A stretch of DNA of 64,000 bases from Borovskyia barvae (GCA_030849085.1 JASAOM010001021.1:1-64000), one strand, 5' to 3'; counted from the stretch's first letter, positions 19,213 through 29,876 are shown. The notes: generated by a model not told the origin, from the letters alone. Program-made: numbers and translations.

Positions 19213-21099
19213 GGTTCTCTGAGCTCATGTTCGGAGCGACCTGGTGGGAGAGAGAGGAGAAAGGAGGGAAGATGAGCGCGTGTGTCCCTGTATGACGGGA
19301 TAGGGTTGACGGGAGCAGAGCAGGGCGTTTCTGACCTTCGAAAGCCTTCCTTGCGTGTGTGTGTGTGTGTTCCTTCTGATTCGGCTTTTCTCTTTTTCTT
19401 CACTCGTTTTTCCACTGTATGTTCCTCTCTCTCTCTCTCTCCTGGTAAGAGACCTCCTCTCCTCTGTCCGAACGCGGCAGCTCTGCTGCGGGTGTGCCGC
19501 TGGACGACGTAACCGTTTTGCGGCAAGTGGAGAGCCTGCTGCACGGAAAAGAAAAGAAGGCAGAGTGGGGGTGGAGGAGGAGGGGGAGGGGGAAAGAGGG
19601 GTGGACCCCACGTGGCCGCTTCTTCTCATAGAGCGGGTGACGGACGTGTGGAAGACACGGACAAAAGGGGGGTGAGTGTGGTGGCGCTGCGTGCGTTCTC
19701 GATGAGAGAGGGAAAACCACCACCGGTCTTCCTTTTTTGATTTCTTCTTTTCGTTTTCATTTTTGATTTCTTCGCTTCCATCGGCGTGTGGGAGGGATGT
19801 GGGGTTGGTGGTGGTGTGGGACTCTCTCGTCTTCGCGATGTGATGCGTTGCGACGGGGCAAGCGTCGGAACGACGGAAGAAACCCCCCCACCCCTTCTCT
19901 CCCCATTTTTTCCTTCCCCGACGCACAGCCTACGAGATGCGCAGTACCAACACAAACAATATATATATATATATAGGAAGGCCGCAACACTTCGAGTCCT
20001 TCTCTCCCTTCTCTCTTACCACACGAAGCGGACCAGGGAGAGAAGATGAAAAGAAAAGAGGGAGTAAGGCTGACCGAATGGACGGCATGCGATGGCGCGT
20101 CCGCGTCGGAGGGTGTGCATGCTGGGAGAGATGACCAATAGGGAGGATGGGCTGGGAAGAAGAGGACGGCAAAAGGGAGAGAGCCTGAAAACCAAACAGA
20201 AAGATAAGAGGATGTGTGAGGGGAGGATGGCCGTAGCCTGGTAAGAGAAGGGAGGGCAGAGATGACAGCGGGGTAGGGGTGTGGTAGTGGTACATAGAGG
20301 CGTTCGAGGAGGGTGAAGTGAAAGAGGAGGAGGGCGTGCGGCGGTCTTTGGATAGGAGCCGGAAGAGAGGGAAGAAGTGAGGAGACGGCCTGAACTCTTT
20401 TCTCTTTCGTTTCTGCGTGCCAGTCCAGCGCCTTGTAGAGTGCCTCTTCTACAATATCTATATCGAAGATGTTCCGTCAGAGCATCGGCGGAAGGGGCCT
20501 GAGTGTTGGCCCTCATCCTCCCCTACCGTCTCTCTCTCTCGCTGTATGGGTATGCGTATAGGCGTATCGGTCTTTCTAAATCCTGCAATCCCCCCTCCCC
20601 CCTCCCTCCCTCCCCCCGCCCGCCTGCCCTCCCTCCCTCCCCTCCCTTCCCCTCCCCCCTCCCTCCCGTGTCTTTGGTGCAGCAGCCATACTGCCACTGC
20701 GAAGAGCTAGGATAATTGTGAGAGGAGCAGCGCCCCCCTTTTTCGTGCTTTCCCCCCCTCCCTCTCTCTCTCTCTCTCTCTTTCTCTCTTATGATCCCTT
20801 TCTCCCTCTTTTGCTATTTCTCTCCTGATCCGTCCCTCGATAGTTGTAGCGAACGACAACCCCGCCACCTCAAGAAGCCTCGGCTGCACCCCCAGTTTTG
20901 TGAGTGCTCTTGCCCCCCTTTCATTCTTCTTTTAGCTCTTTCTCGTCTGCTATATCTATATATCTATATATGTATATATATATTCGCTTGTCCGTATCAT
21001 CCACACACATAAACTTGTACACACGCCATTTGTATAAACCTCCATAGCGGTTTCCCCCCTTTTTCCTTTTCTCAGCCTCGTTGTGCCTCTTCATCCGTC
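19066..21099. other. Intergenic spacer, 2.0 kb
   Basis: No gene was recognised. The first 145 bp are nearly the same as the 3' flank of the second L19 copy. After that come mixed purine and pyrimidine low-complexity stretches, a TA repeat at about 19,959-19,975, a C-rich pyrimidine block at 20,585-20,670 and a CT run near 20,760. A TA-rich block at 20,950-20,985 follows. The spliced-leader acceptor for the next gene is probably the AG at 21,074-21,075 after cttttctc, 24 bases before its ATG. Confidence 0.6.
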
Positions 21100-21681
21100 A
21101 TGTCGCACATGACAGCAGATCTGGAGTACTTCAAGTGTGACATCTGCGGTGTGTACCTCCATCGTGATATCTTCTGTGACCACCGCCGTGACTGCCATGG
21201 ACCCGGTAGCACGCAGCTGAAGCGGAGTGAGTGCCAGCGGCTAGCCGAGGCGCTGGGACGCGAGACCCGTGAGCTGCTGTTGAGCAGAGAGGGGCGCTGC
21301 GTATTTTCTGTGCCGTCTCGGGGAGGCGATCCCGCTCCTTCGAACCCGGAGAGCTGCGCCGCCGCCCGGATGAATGGGGATGTTGATGATCGCTCTGCAG
21401 AAAGGGCGGGCGTAGATCAAGGAATCGGCGAGGATGCGGCCAACCCAGCAGTGAGCGCAGCGGGTGTTTCCCCGGCTATGCCAAACTCTGGTGCCACTGC
21501 CGCAGTCGTAGCAGGAGTGCCGGTCAACGCCGTTGTTTCTACTGAGGCGCTGGAGAAGCGTCGAGAGGCGCGCACCCGGCGTGCAGTGTCTGATCGATAT
21601 CAGGCAACGTTGGATGCAAAGATCTCCTCGCTGCTCACCGAGAAGAGAAAAATGGCCTTGCTAGACTTTCTGAATGCATGA
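21100..21681 (+). CDS. Small zinc-finger protein (single C2H2-type finger)
   Basis: This 193-residue protein carries one zinc-finger-like motif near its N-terminus (about residues 14-34): CDICGVYLHRDIFCDH followed by RRDCH, spacing C-X2-C-X11-H-X4-H. The centre (70-145) is Ala/Gly/Pro-rich and probably disordered. The last 45 residues form a charged, probably helical end containing EALEKRREARTRRAV and finishing KRKMALLDFLNA. The ATG follows a clear acceptor (AG 21,074). The gene sits between the two L19 copies. A single finger could bind RNA, DNA or protein; I do not recognise the family and give no function. Confidence 0.75.
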   Translation: MSHMTADLEYFKCDICGVYLHRDIFCDHRRDCHGPGSTQLKRSECQRLAEALGRETRELLLSREGRCVFSVPSRGGDPAPSNPESCAAARMNGDVDDRSAERAGVDQGIGEDAANPAVSAAGVSPAMPNSGATAAVVAGVPVNAVVSTEALEKRREARTRRAVSDRYQATLDAKISSLLTEKRKMALLDFLNA

Positions 21682-22539
21682 GAAAAGGGGACAGAAAAGA
21701 AGGATGGTAGCAGCTCTGTCTCGGTCTCTCTCCTTCCCTCCCTCTCTTGTTCGCTCTCTCTCTCTCAGTGTTGATGTTGGAGAGGAGAGTTGGGTGGGGT
21801 GAGGGAGAAGCTCTCTCTCTATATAAATATGTGTGTGTGTGGTGTGTGTGTGTGTGTGGGTAGAGCGAGAGCGGGGTGAGGGCTAACAGGTATCCGCCCT
21901 CCTTCGCCTTACCCCTCCTTTGGGAGATCGCCCCATACCCACTTGAATTCCCTTCAAAGGAAAATGTCTGCTGCTCCGCTATTTTTTTTACAGGTGGCTC
22001 AGACGTGTGTGTGTGTGTGTGTCTGCTCATGCTTGCCTGTGTGTATGTATATGGTACCGGCCATTGCGAAGGGTTGTGCACGGTAAGTCCCAGCCAGAAG
22101 AGCGAGTAAGAGTCAGGAACCCGCTCCCTTCTCCTCCCCTCACCCCTTTCTTCTGCCGGATCTTGTTCGTGCGTGGGATGGGGTGAGTGGACGAACTGGC
22201 AAAAAAAGAAGAGAGAAAAAAGCGGAGCATTCTTCTCCTTTTTATGGGTCTTGTACCCCCACCTTTCTTTTTGTTTCATGCCTGCGCCCCTTCGTATCGT
22301 TAGCATTTCGCTACTGCATAAGGTGATGATGTCCATCTCCCTCGCGCAAGGACGCCTACACGGGGGATGCACTACCCGTTTTGTCTCGCTTCGCCCACTG
22401 GCGTTATCATCCACCACGTCACTTCTTTCTTGTCTCTTCCTCCTCCCATGTTCCTACCCCATATACCGATGTACGCACGCGTACAGCATAGGAGAGCATC
22501 CGTGAACTTTTTCTTTCTCACAGCTTCTTCAACGGAACA
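21682..22539. other. Intergenic spacer upstream of L19 copy 2
   Basis: No gene was recognised. It has a GT microsatellite at 21,831-21,858 and another near 22,005-22,022. A pyrimidine tract ends in tttctttctcacag (AG 22,522-22,523), the likely acceptor for L19 copy 2 with a 16-base leader. This upstream sequence is not related by eye to that of copy 1. Confidence 0.65.
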
Positions 22540-23310
22540 ATGGTGTCTCTGAAGCTTCAGGCTCGCCTTGCGTCGAGCATCCTCGGCTGCGGCCGTGCCC
22601 GCGTGTGGCTGGACCCCAACGAGGCTGTGGAGATCCAGAACGCGAACTCTCGCAAGACGGTGCGCAAGCTGATCAAGGATGGCTTCATCATCCGCAAGCC
22701 CGTGAAGGTGCACTCGCGTGCGCGGTGGCGCAAGATGAAGGAGGCGAAGGACATGGGGCGCCACACCGGTGTTGGCCGTCGCGAGGGTAGCCGCGAGGCG
22801 CGCGTGCCGAGCAAGGAGCTGTGGATGCGCCGGCTGCGCATTCTGCGCCGCTTGCTGCGCAAGTACCGCGCGGACAAGAAGATCGACCGCCACGTGTACC
22901 GTGACCTGTACGTGCGCGCGAAGGGTAACGTCTTCCGCAACAAGCGCAACCTTGTGGAGCACATCCACCGGATCAAGAACGAGAAGAAGAAGGAGCGCCA
23001 GCTTGCGGAGCAGCTTGCTGCGAAGCGCCAGCGCGACGAGCAGAACCGCAGCCGTGCCCGCAAGCAGGAGCTGAAGAAGCGCGAGAAGGACCGCGAGCGT
23101 GCGAAGCGCGACGACGCTGCTGCTGCTGCGCTGAAGAAGAAGGCGGATGCTGCGAAGAAGTCTGCTGCGCCAGCTGTGAAGAAGGCCGCCGCGCCCGCTC
23201 CGAAGGCTGCTGCTGCGCCCGCTGCGAAGGCTGCTGCCGCACCCGCTGCAAAGGCCACTGCCGCGCCCGCCGCGAAGGGTGCTGCCCCCGCGAAGAAGTC
23301 AAAGAAGTAG
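22540..23310 (+). CDS. RPL19: 60S ribosomal protein L19 (eL19), copy 2
   Basis: This 256-residue protein has the same sequence as copy 1 (18,295-19,065), including the Ala/Lys/Pro-rich tail. I found no nucleotide difference between the two coding regions by eye. Similarity continues about 145 bp past the stop with a handful of differences, then ends. Upstream similarity stops within about 10 bases of the ATG. The unrelated upstream regions mean the two copies use different splice acceptors and probably differ in 5' leader. Identity within the gene but not outside it suggests recent duplication or gene conversion. Two near-identical copies of a ribosomal protein gene are common in trypanosomatids. 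Confidence 0.97.
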   Translation: MVSLKLQARLASSILGCGRARVWLDPNEAVEIQNANSRKTVRKLIKDGFIIRKPVKVHSRARWRKMKEAKDMGRHTGVGRREGSREARVPSKELWMRRLRILRRLLRKYRADKKIDRHVYRDLYVRAKGNVFRNKRNLVEHIHRIKNEKKKERQLAEQLAAKRQRDEQNRSRARKQELKKREKDRERAKRDDAAAAALKKKADAAKKSAAPAVKKAAAPAPKAAAAPAAKAAAAPAAKATAAPAAKGAAPAKKSKK

Positions 23311-23457
23311 GACTCGTGACGTGCTCTCTTCTAAGGCTCGTTGACGCGTGTCCCTCGGTCTCCCCAGTGCGCTGCGATCGTCCATCTCGTCAGGTGACCG
23401 GCGTCGCGTCCTTCGCCGTTTCGCAGGTTCGCCGCTCCGCTTCCCCATTTCCCCGGC
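23311..23457 (+). repeat. Shared 3' flank of L19 copies, copy 2
   Basis: This is the partner of 19,066-19,212. Similarity breaks off at about ccccggcg. It is probably the proximal 3' untranslated region of both genes, so any control element in it would act on both mRNAs. Confidence 0.85.
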
Positions 23458-24703
23458 GATCCCCTCTTCCCTCCTATCCATTTTCCTCGGATGTGCGGTC
23501 TCTTTTGCTTTCTTAGTGAGTTCTCGTTTCGGTTATTTCATTTATTTATATCTCTTCGATCTCCTCTTAAAAAAAAAGAAAAAGATCTATCGCATCTTCC
23601 TCTTAGTAGCAGGAGGCCGCCCACCTTCTCTTCCTCATCGCCACCCCTCCATGAGAGGAGATGATGGCGACGAGGACGATCGAATAGAGAGAGAAAGGAG
23701 GTGTGTGTGTGTGTGTGTAGGTGGTGGTGGTGGGGCGAAGATGCTCTCGGCGGCGCTCGTTCTGCGGAGGTGCGTGATCGACGCTGCGTATACACAAGTT
23801 GCCGGGCAAGGGCTGGAGTAGTGGTGGACGAAACACATATATACCGATCGACATGGGCAAAGAAGGGTTGTCGGCACGGCACCACACCAGCTTAGATTTG
23901 TGTTCTCTGTTTGTGTGGGGACTGTGGGTGCTTCTTCCCCGCCGTCATTGGCCTGGTCAGAACCGTGTTCTCCCCCCTCCTGTCTCTTTCTCTCCACCAT
24001 CTCCCTGCACCACCTCTCTCTCTCTCTGCTCACGTCCTCCTCCTTTCTCCCACTTTTCTATCGTATTGCTTCCCGCTTCTCGTCTCTATGCACATCTGAA
24101 GTGACACCCTCCTCACACAGGGTGCGCAACGCGGATCGTGGAAAAGCGTGCACCGGTGCGCGCCATCATCCCCCTTCGCACCCCCCACCATTTCTTGCCG
24201 TGTTCCTCCTCCTCCTCCCCCCCATCTTTCCTGCTGGTCTTTCGGCAGTCGTTGGCACTGCCCGTTTGTGTTGTAGTGGATGATCACGGGCTCTCTTTCT
24301 CCTTCCCCGGCCTGTCGATAGATATTCGCTTTACCTTTTTCTTACGTTGTAGCGACGTTTGCCGTCGTGCTATTTGTTGGATACCCTCGCCTCTTCCTCT
24401 CTCTCTGTGTGACACACACACACAAACACACACACATATATATATGTATATCCACCTGCCCCCCTTCTTGATTCGCTTTATTATTATATTCATCCTCCTC
24501 CTGCTTCATGGTGGATCCTGCTGTTGTGCGCTCTCCCCCATTTTTATGGTAGCAGGGTTTATCCATTATACCTCGCGCATCCCGACACTCTCGGCGAAGG
24601 GTGTGGTGTGTGGCACTCCCCCCCCTCTTCTCTCTCTCTTTTCACCTGAGCACTTTTTTTTCTCTTTTGCGCATTGCCTCATCTCCGCTGCTGTTCTTCC
24701 AGG
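23311..24703. other. Intergenic spacer, 1.4 kb
   Basis: No gene was recognised beyond the shared L19 3' flank. It contains a GT repeat at 23,701-23,718, an AC/TA repeat block at 24,412-24,450 and long CT-rich runs near 24,620-24,700. The AG at 24,701-24,702 lies two bases before the next ATG. Confidence 0.6.
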
Positions 24704-26284
24704 ATGATCCCCACGCTGAACATGAACAAAATTTACCGATCGACCGTCGTGAGCGGTGGCGGCGGGGGCGGCAGCGGTAACAGCGGTAGCGGTCGTGCAG
24801 GTCCCATCAACAGCGCTAGCAGCAGGGCACGTCCCCCGACCGGGCGCCAGTCTTCCCCGCACACCTCCTACGCTACGTCCCCACGGGAAGTGTCTGGCCT
24901 CGCCTCTGCCCATCTCACCCGCCGCGCTGCGGAGGTCGCGCCGATACTCGAGATGAATCCCCTTCAGTGCCATCACGTAGGGGAGCTCCAACGCAAGCTG
25001 GTGGAGACGGGGGAGTGGGTCGCGAAGTTGCGGCTCTGGTACATGCACCAACTTCAGGAGCGGGACATCTGGTATGAGAGTCGCCTGCGCGGGCTTGGGG
25101 AGTCGTTCCAGTCACACTTGGCCGTGGTAGGGGCATCGACGGACGCTGCCCCTCTCTTCACGACGGGTATCGACTCCGTCGAGTCCTTCGTCCCGTCTGC
25201 TGCGCCGTCGTCTAAAGCGGCTGCTGCCGTCGCATCGGTAGTCTACACACCCGTCACCCCGCCTGCTCTTTCCCCAACAGAGACAGAGGCCAGTCGCAGC
25301 GGTATGGAGCATCAGCGCAATCGATCTCAGCATGGCTCTCCCGCTGGTGCCGATGATGTCGACGTCAAGCTCCCCAACGGTCGCACAACGGCTCGCCCAC
25401 ACGAGACCGCAGGAAGCACTGACGTCGCCGCCAGTGGTGGCGGCTGCCCTACGGGTCAGGGCGATGGCTCTCCACTGCCGCTCGCCCCTCCACGACGGTC
25501 TGCCGTGTCGCGCGTGGCGCAAGTACGTCGCACCGCTTCTGCGGGTGTCTCACGTCAACACACCCAGCGGGCGGACGACTACGATGCGCAGCGTATCGAA
25601 GGCACTCTCACGACGGCGTCACTCCACGGTGGGTCTCGTTCAGCACGCACGACCCGCAGCGCGGTGGTCGCCAAGTCCTTGTTTAAGGGTGGCGAGGACT
25701 ATGCGGCGCTGCGGAAGCCCAACTTATCATCCTCGGCTCCCTCGAATGGCCCTAGCCGTTCGCTAGGACCTTCTGTGGCGCTCAACATGTTGGGAGTGCG
25801 CAGGGATGCCCGGACACCGACCTCAGCGCCGCTCGGGGGGCGATCCGGCAAAGCGGAACACGCCATCTTTTACTTCCCTTCGTCGTCCGGCAGTGTGGGA
25901 GGGGTCCGACACAAGAATGGGCTACTCAGTGAAAGTCAACGCTACTACACCACCTCGCCCCGCGTCGGCTCGGGTGGTGCGGCCGTCGTAGGGGCGCAGC
26001 ACGCGCGCTACGTTGACGTCGGAGCGGGGAACGCGGCGCCGTTCGCCACATCTGACCCCGACTACGGCACATCTCCGAGCTCCCTTTTTCTTAAAGTAAC
26101 CCCCCGCTGTGGTGCCCGCGGCAGCAGCAATGGTGGTGGCTACCATCTGAGTCGCCCTCCAGCGGTGCATGGGGCGAGGTCGAAAGGTTCTCCAAAGAAG
26201 GGCACAGTGCCAGAGCAGCGGCAGCGGAAGGCTTCAGTAGAGAGCACCATTAGTGAATCCGGCGTATCGAGTCCCGCGACTTGA
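24704..26284 (+). CDS. Unrecognised low-complexity protein
   Basis: If the first ATG is used, this is a 526-residue protein. It starts MIPTLNMNKIYRSTVV and then has a glycine/serine run. The only ordered-looking part is about residues 75-130, with MNPLQCHHVGELQRKLVETG and WVAKLRLWYMHQLQERDIWY, which reads like a helical hairpin or short coiled coil. The rest is rich in Ser, Ala, Gly, Pro and Arg and probably disordered. The nearest AG acceptor (24,701) ends just one base before the ATG, so the second in-frame ATG at 24,722 (MNKIYR) may be the real start. A TTG-initiated extension at 24,674 was rejected. Third positions are GC-rich as in neighbouring genes, which supports coding. No family is recognised. 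Confidence 0.7.
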   Translation: MIPTLNMNKIYRSTVVSGGGGGGSGNSGSGRAGPINSASSRARPPTGRQSSPHTSYATSPREVSGLASAHLTRRAAEVAPILEMNPLQCHHVGELQRKLVETGEWVAKLRLWYMHQLQERDIWYESRLRGLGESFQSHLAVVGASTDAAPLFTTGIDSVESFVPSAAPSSKAAAAVASVVYTPVTPPALSPTETEASRSGMEHQRNRSQHGSPAGADDVDVKLPNGRTTARPHETAGSTDVAASGGGCPTGQGDGSPLPLAPPRRSAVSRVAQVRRTASAGVSRQHTQRADDYDAQRIEGTLTTASLHGGSRSARTTRSAVVAKSLFKGGEDYAALRKPNLSSSAPSNGPSRSLGPSVALNMLGVRRDARTPTSAPLGGRSGKAEHAIFYFPSSSGSVGGVRHKNGLLSESQRYYTTSPRVGSGGAAVVGAQHARYVDVGAGNAAPFATSDPDYGTSPSSLFLKVTPRCGARGSSNGGGYHLSRPPAVHGARSKGSPKKGTVPEQRQRKASVESTISESGVSSPAT

Positions 26285-26476
26285 TCGGGAAGTATGCATC
26301 CCACTATATACAGAGAGAGAGAGAGCTTGTGTGTATGTGTGTGTGTGTGTGTGAAGAAAAGCGAAGAGGCGGGAGAAAGGGAGGGGGAGGGGTGAGAGGG
26401 GCAAGGAAAAGCGGCGTACAAGAGGTCCTTTTGTGTGGGAGAACCCCCTCCCTCCCTCCCCCTTTCCCCCTCCCCT

Positions 26477-26508
<32 letters not shown>

Positions 26509-27770
26509 TTCTCAAACCGTAGCGATCGAAGAGAAGAATGGAGGGTTCCCTGTAACGACCGGGAAACGAGAAGAGCACCCACGCTCACACACACACGCGA
26601 TCTTCTCTTTGCCCCCCTTCCCTACCCCCTCCTTCTCCGTGGTATTACTTCACAGGTGAACACCTCACAGGTAGCGCGGCTGCCAAGAGCACACGCACCT
26701 ACGTATACGCAAACGATACATTCGACGTGGTGCCTTTCTGTTAGTGCGTTACGAAAAAGTGGTGGGCAGGAGGAGAAGGGGCTTGAGGAGGAGGGAAGGG
26801 GGGGGAGGGGTGGAAGAGATGGAAGAAGAAACCTCGATGATGAGAAGACGTTGCGGAGGCACGCGTGCCTAACTTCTTCCTTCCTCATTTTGTGCACCAT
26901 TACTCCTTCCCTCCTTCCTCTCCCTCCCTTCCTTTTGCCACATCCACACGCCCGGGAAGGGTGGCGCGTGCATCCGGGTGTGTCCAGCACACCAGTGGAT
27001 CGTCCTCAACCACATCGGTGAGAGGGAGGTGGGTGAAGGGAGAGTAAAAAAAAGCAGTAGCCTATCATCTACCTGCTCGCCTACGCCTCCCCCCCCCTCC
27101 CTCTCCCCTCTCCCCCCCTTCCGTCCTTTCCCTATTCCCACTGACCATATGCGGTCCCAACGAGCGAAACATGACAGTAATAGCGGCCCCTCCTCCCGAT
27201 TTCAGCTTCCTTCCGCCCTTCTCTGCGACACACGACTCTCTCTCTCTCTCTCCTCCTCCTCCTTCACCACCTCTTCTTCCTTCTTCATTCCTGACGCCCT
27301 CTAGGCGCACCCATCCCCTTCTTTCTTCGGTTGGTCCGCGAGGTTGGCTGCATCCGCTACGCCGCCTCCCTTGTAGGCTCCCTTCTTCCTTCTTAGACTT
27401 TAGCTTTACTTTCTTCGTTCTCTCTCTCTCTCTCGAATTCGCTTGTTTTCCCTCACATATCCCCCGCTCCCCTCAACATCCTTCTCGTGTCCCGTTGGAG
27501 GAGAGGAGAGCGAAGAGAGAGCGAAAGGAAGCGCCTCTCGCATCGCATGCCCTTTAGAGCTCTCTTGTAGATTTGGGTGCCATCTCCGTGTACAGTTTCT
27601 TTTTTTCGTTCTGGGAAGGTGGAGTGGGGAGAAGAGGAGAGAGGAGGGGTGTGTGATCGCTTGAGTTTGGAAAAAGGAACTCCAACCATCTGCAGGCTCT
27701 CCCTTTCTCCATCTCTTTCTGTGCTTCAGTCTCCCCCCCCCCCGCCACACCGTCCCCCCCCCTTAGCCAG
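26285..27770. other. Intergenic spacer, 1.5 kb
   Basis: No gene was accepted; a + frame at 26,281-27,021 is mostly translated microsatellite. It contains a GT repeat at 26,329-26,353, a CCT repeat at about 26,480-26,501 and several CT-rich tracts. The AG at 27,728-27,729 (tctttctgtgcttcag) is the best acceptor for the next gene. Two more AGs lie just before the ATG. Confidence 0.6.
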
Positions 27771-29876
27771 ATGGACCTCTTCAGCCGAAGCAAGACCTAC
27801 ACACAGGTCTCCTCAGCCTCCTCGACGCCACCTTTATCGTCCCGTTCCGGTGCTGCGGTGGGGCCCCCCATGGCCCCGCAGCAGCAGCAGAAGCAGCACA
27901 CCGTAAAGAACATTCTCAAGAATGTGGAATGTCACGTTCGTATCATGTCCTCCGCAGAGCGGACGACGACGTCCTCCAATGGCACGGCGCTGCGTCTGCG
28001 CCTTCCCGACGGCGATAGTGCCGGTAGCAACGATACGAACGGCGGTGGTGGCGGTGGCCTCGCCTCCCCCGCCTCACAGGATCTCCAGAATACTCAATCC
28101 TCCGGAGGGACCAGCGGATGGTCGCAGCCCTTCAATGTTACCCGCGTGCACCGCAGCGGCACCACGGCGCGCTTCTACGAAGAGGTAGTTGCCCCGTGTG
28201 TCTCCAACTGCACTTCGGGACAGAGCTACGTGTTTCTCGTGAACGGCGCCCCGGAGAGTGGTCGGAGTCAAACCTTGTACGGCAGTCCGCATCACAGTGA
28301 GCAGGGTATTGTGGAGCTAGCCGCGGCGGACTTGCTGCAACGCATGGCATCCCGCGGCAAAGTCATCATGCGTAATCACCGAGATCGCCCTGGCCCGGGG
28401 GAAAGAGAGGATGGCCTCGCCCCCACCGCGGCGCAGCCGCCATCCTCATCTCCATCTGCTGCTGTACCTGCTGCCTGTAGCGCACCCCAAGGCGGCGATG
28501 GAGGCGGAGCGGATGCGGCGGAGCTGCCCATGACGGGGGGCATTACCGTAACCTATTCTGCCTTCACCACCCGGGGCACAAAAATGGCGGAGACGGAGAC
28601 GGGAGATTCCGTGCCGCTGGTGGAGTTCCCGCCCCCGCTGGGGCTCGTTCCACTACCCCGGATGCGTCTGCTCGAGGACGCCAGTAAGGCGGTGCTGCTC
28701 CCGGAGCGGAAGCATGTGGATACGTCATGTGTGATTCAGTTCCAGGTCTACGCCCCTGTGGACACGACAGGCCGTCGCTCCATGGCAACGCTGACGTTCT
28801 TAGATGTAGCGGCCATCCGTGAGCCACTCTGCAAGGAGGTGGCGCACTTGATAGACACCGTCGAGAAGGTGGCTGGAGTGTCCACCACGGGTGGCGACCC
28901 GAACTTCAAGGAAACGAAGCTCACGACCTTGCTTGAGCCCGCCTTAGTGGGCTACATCACGTTGGTGTCTGTCACCACTATCAGTGGCCGCGCAGATCTG
29001 TACGAGTCCACCAGCGCAGCGCTCCGTTTCGCCAGCAACTTGAGTCGTATTCATCAAGTTCTCATGCTTATCCACATGAACGCCCCTCGATGGATCTTCG
29101 ATACCGCCGTGCACCTCGAACATCTGCGAACGCGCAGAGACCAACTCATGGCGGAGCACTATGCGCGTGGGGTGTACGATTACTACGTGCGCGTCTCGCA
29201 GTGGTTGCGAGCCAATGCCAGTGACGTGGGTGGTAATGTGGAACGCCTCCTGCTAGAGACGGCGCAGCTCCGCACCACCATCGCACGTGCGGTAGAGGAT
29301 ATGTCAGGGGACCTGCAACACACTATCAAGGGAGAAGACGCAACCTGCCGCGACGAGGTCGAGGCGGCGCGCAGCGCCTACGAAGCGACGTCACGCCTCT
29401 TGGAAGAGGTACGGCAGCTCGATGAGAGGATCACCGCCCAGCAGCTCAAAATGTCTCAGACGGATATGCAGAGCAGCCAACACATCGGCGAGATGCGGTT
29501 GGAGATTTCAGCACTGGAGGCGAAGGCCCACAATTTGCAGCAGCAGCTGCAGCAACTAGAGAAGGAAATGAAACTGTATATCCTCAAAACAAATGAGGTG
29601 GCCGCGACCCTCGGCAAGTCCGGGGAGGAGATGCAGTTCACACAGAGCAACTACGCGATGTCGTTCGAACTCGTTCAGCTCGGCCAAAAGCGGAAGCGGC
29701 TCGAGGAGGATCTGGAGCTGGCAGCTCGTGTCGCCCAGCGGACGACGGACACCATGCGGGCTGACCTGGGGCGACGCTCACGAATCGCCCGGCTTCGTGC
29801 GATGCAACAACGGGTCAACGCCCTGCAGGAAACTTCCTCGGCAGCGCTCTCCACCACCCCTGCCACGTCTTCATAG
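27771..29876 (+). CDS. Kinesin-like protein with degenerate motor nucleotide site
   Basis: This 701-residue protein follows a kinesin motor and then a coiled coil. Motor-like landmarks in order: FNVTRVHRSGTTARFYEEVV (about 122-141), YVFLVNGAPESGRSQTLYG at the P-loop position (about 151-169), MRLLEDASKAVLLPE, DTSCVIQFQV at the switch I position (about 316-325), LTFLDVAAIRE at switch II (about 341) and ETKLTTLLEPAL (about 381), which corresponds to the family motif SKLTxLLxDSL. GxxxxGKT, SSRSH and LAGSE are all altered, so ATP hydrolysis is unlikely. Residues about 530-690 are a long coiled coil rich in Glu, Gln and Leu. The gene may encode a pseudo-motor that binds microtubules or dimerises with an active kinesin, which is inference. 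ATG 27771 follows the AG at 27,728. The overall order of landmarks makes a kinesin origin likely, not certain. Confidence 0.75.
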   Translation: MDLFSRSKTYTQVSSASSTPPLSSRSGAAVGPPMAPQQQQKQHTVKNILKNVECHVRIMSSAERTTTSSNGTALRLRLPDGDSAGSNDTNGGGGGGLASPASQDLQNTQSSGGTSGWSQPFNVTRVHRSGTTARFYEEVVAPCVSNCTSGQSYVFLVNGAPESGRSQTLYGSPHHSEQGIVELAAADLLQRMASRGKVIMRNHRDRPGPGEREDGLAPTAAQPPSSSPSAAVPAACSAPQGGDGGGADAAELPMTGGITVTYSAFTTRGTKMAETETGDSVPLVEFPPPLGLVPLPRMRLLEDASKAVLLPERKHVDTSCVIQFQVYAPVDTTGRRSMATLTFLDVAAIREPLCKEVAHLIDTVEKVAGVSTTGGDPNFKETKLTTLLEPALVGYITLVSVTTISGRADLYESTSAALRFASNLSRIHQVLMLIHMNAPRWIFDTAVHLEHLRTRRDQLMAEHYARGVYDYYVRVSQWLRANASDVGGNVERLLLETAQLRTTIARAVEDMSGDLQHTIKGEDATCRDEVEAARSAYEATSRLLEEVRQLDERITAQQLKMSQTDMQSSQHIGEMRLEISALEAKAHNLQQQLQQLEKEMKLYILKTNEVAATLGKSGEEMQFTQSNYAMSFELVQLGQKRKRLEEDLELAARVAQRTTDTMRADLGRRSRIARLRAMQQRVNALQETSSAALSTTPATSS

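Noticed and set aside
26281-27021. 246-codon + frame
   Set aside because: It begins at the end of the previous gene and runs through GT, CT and CCT repeats.
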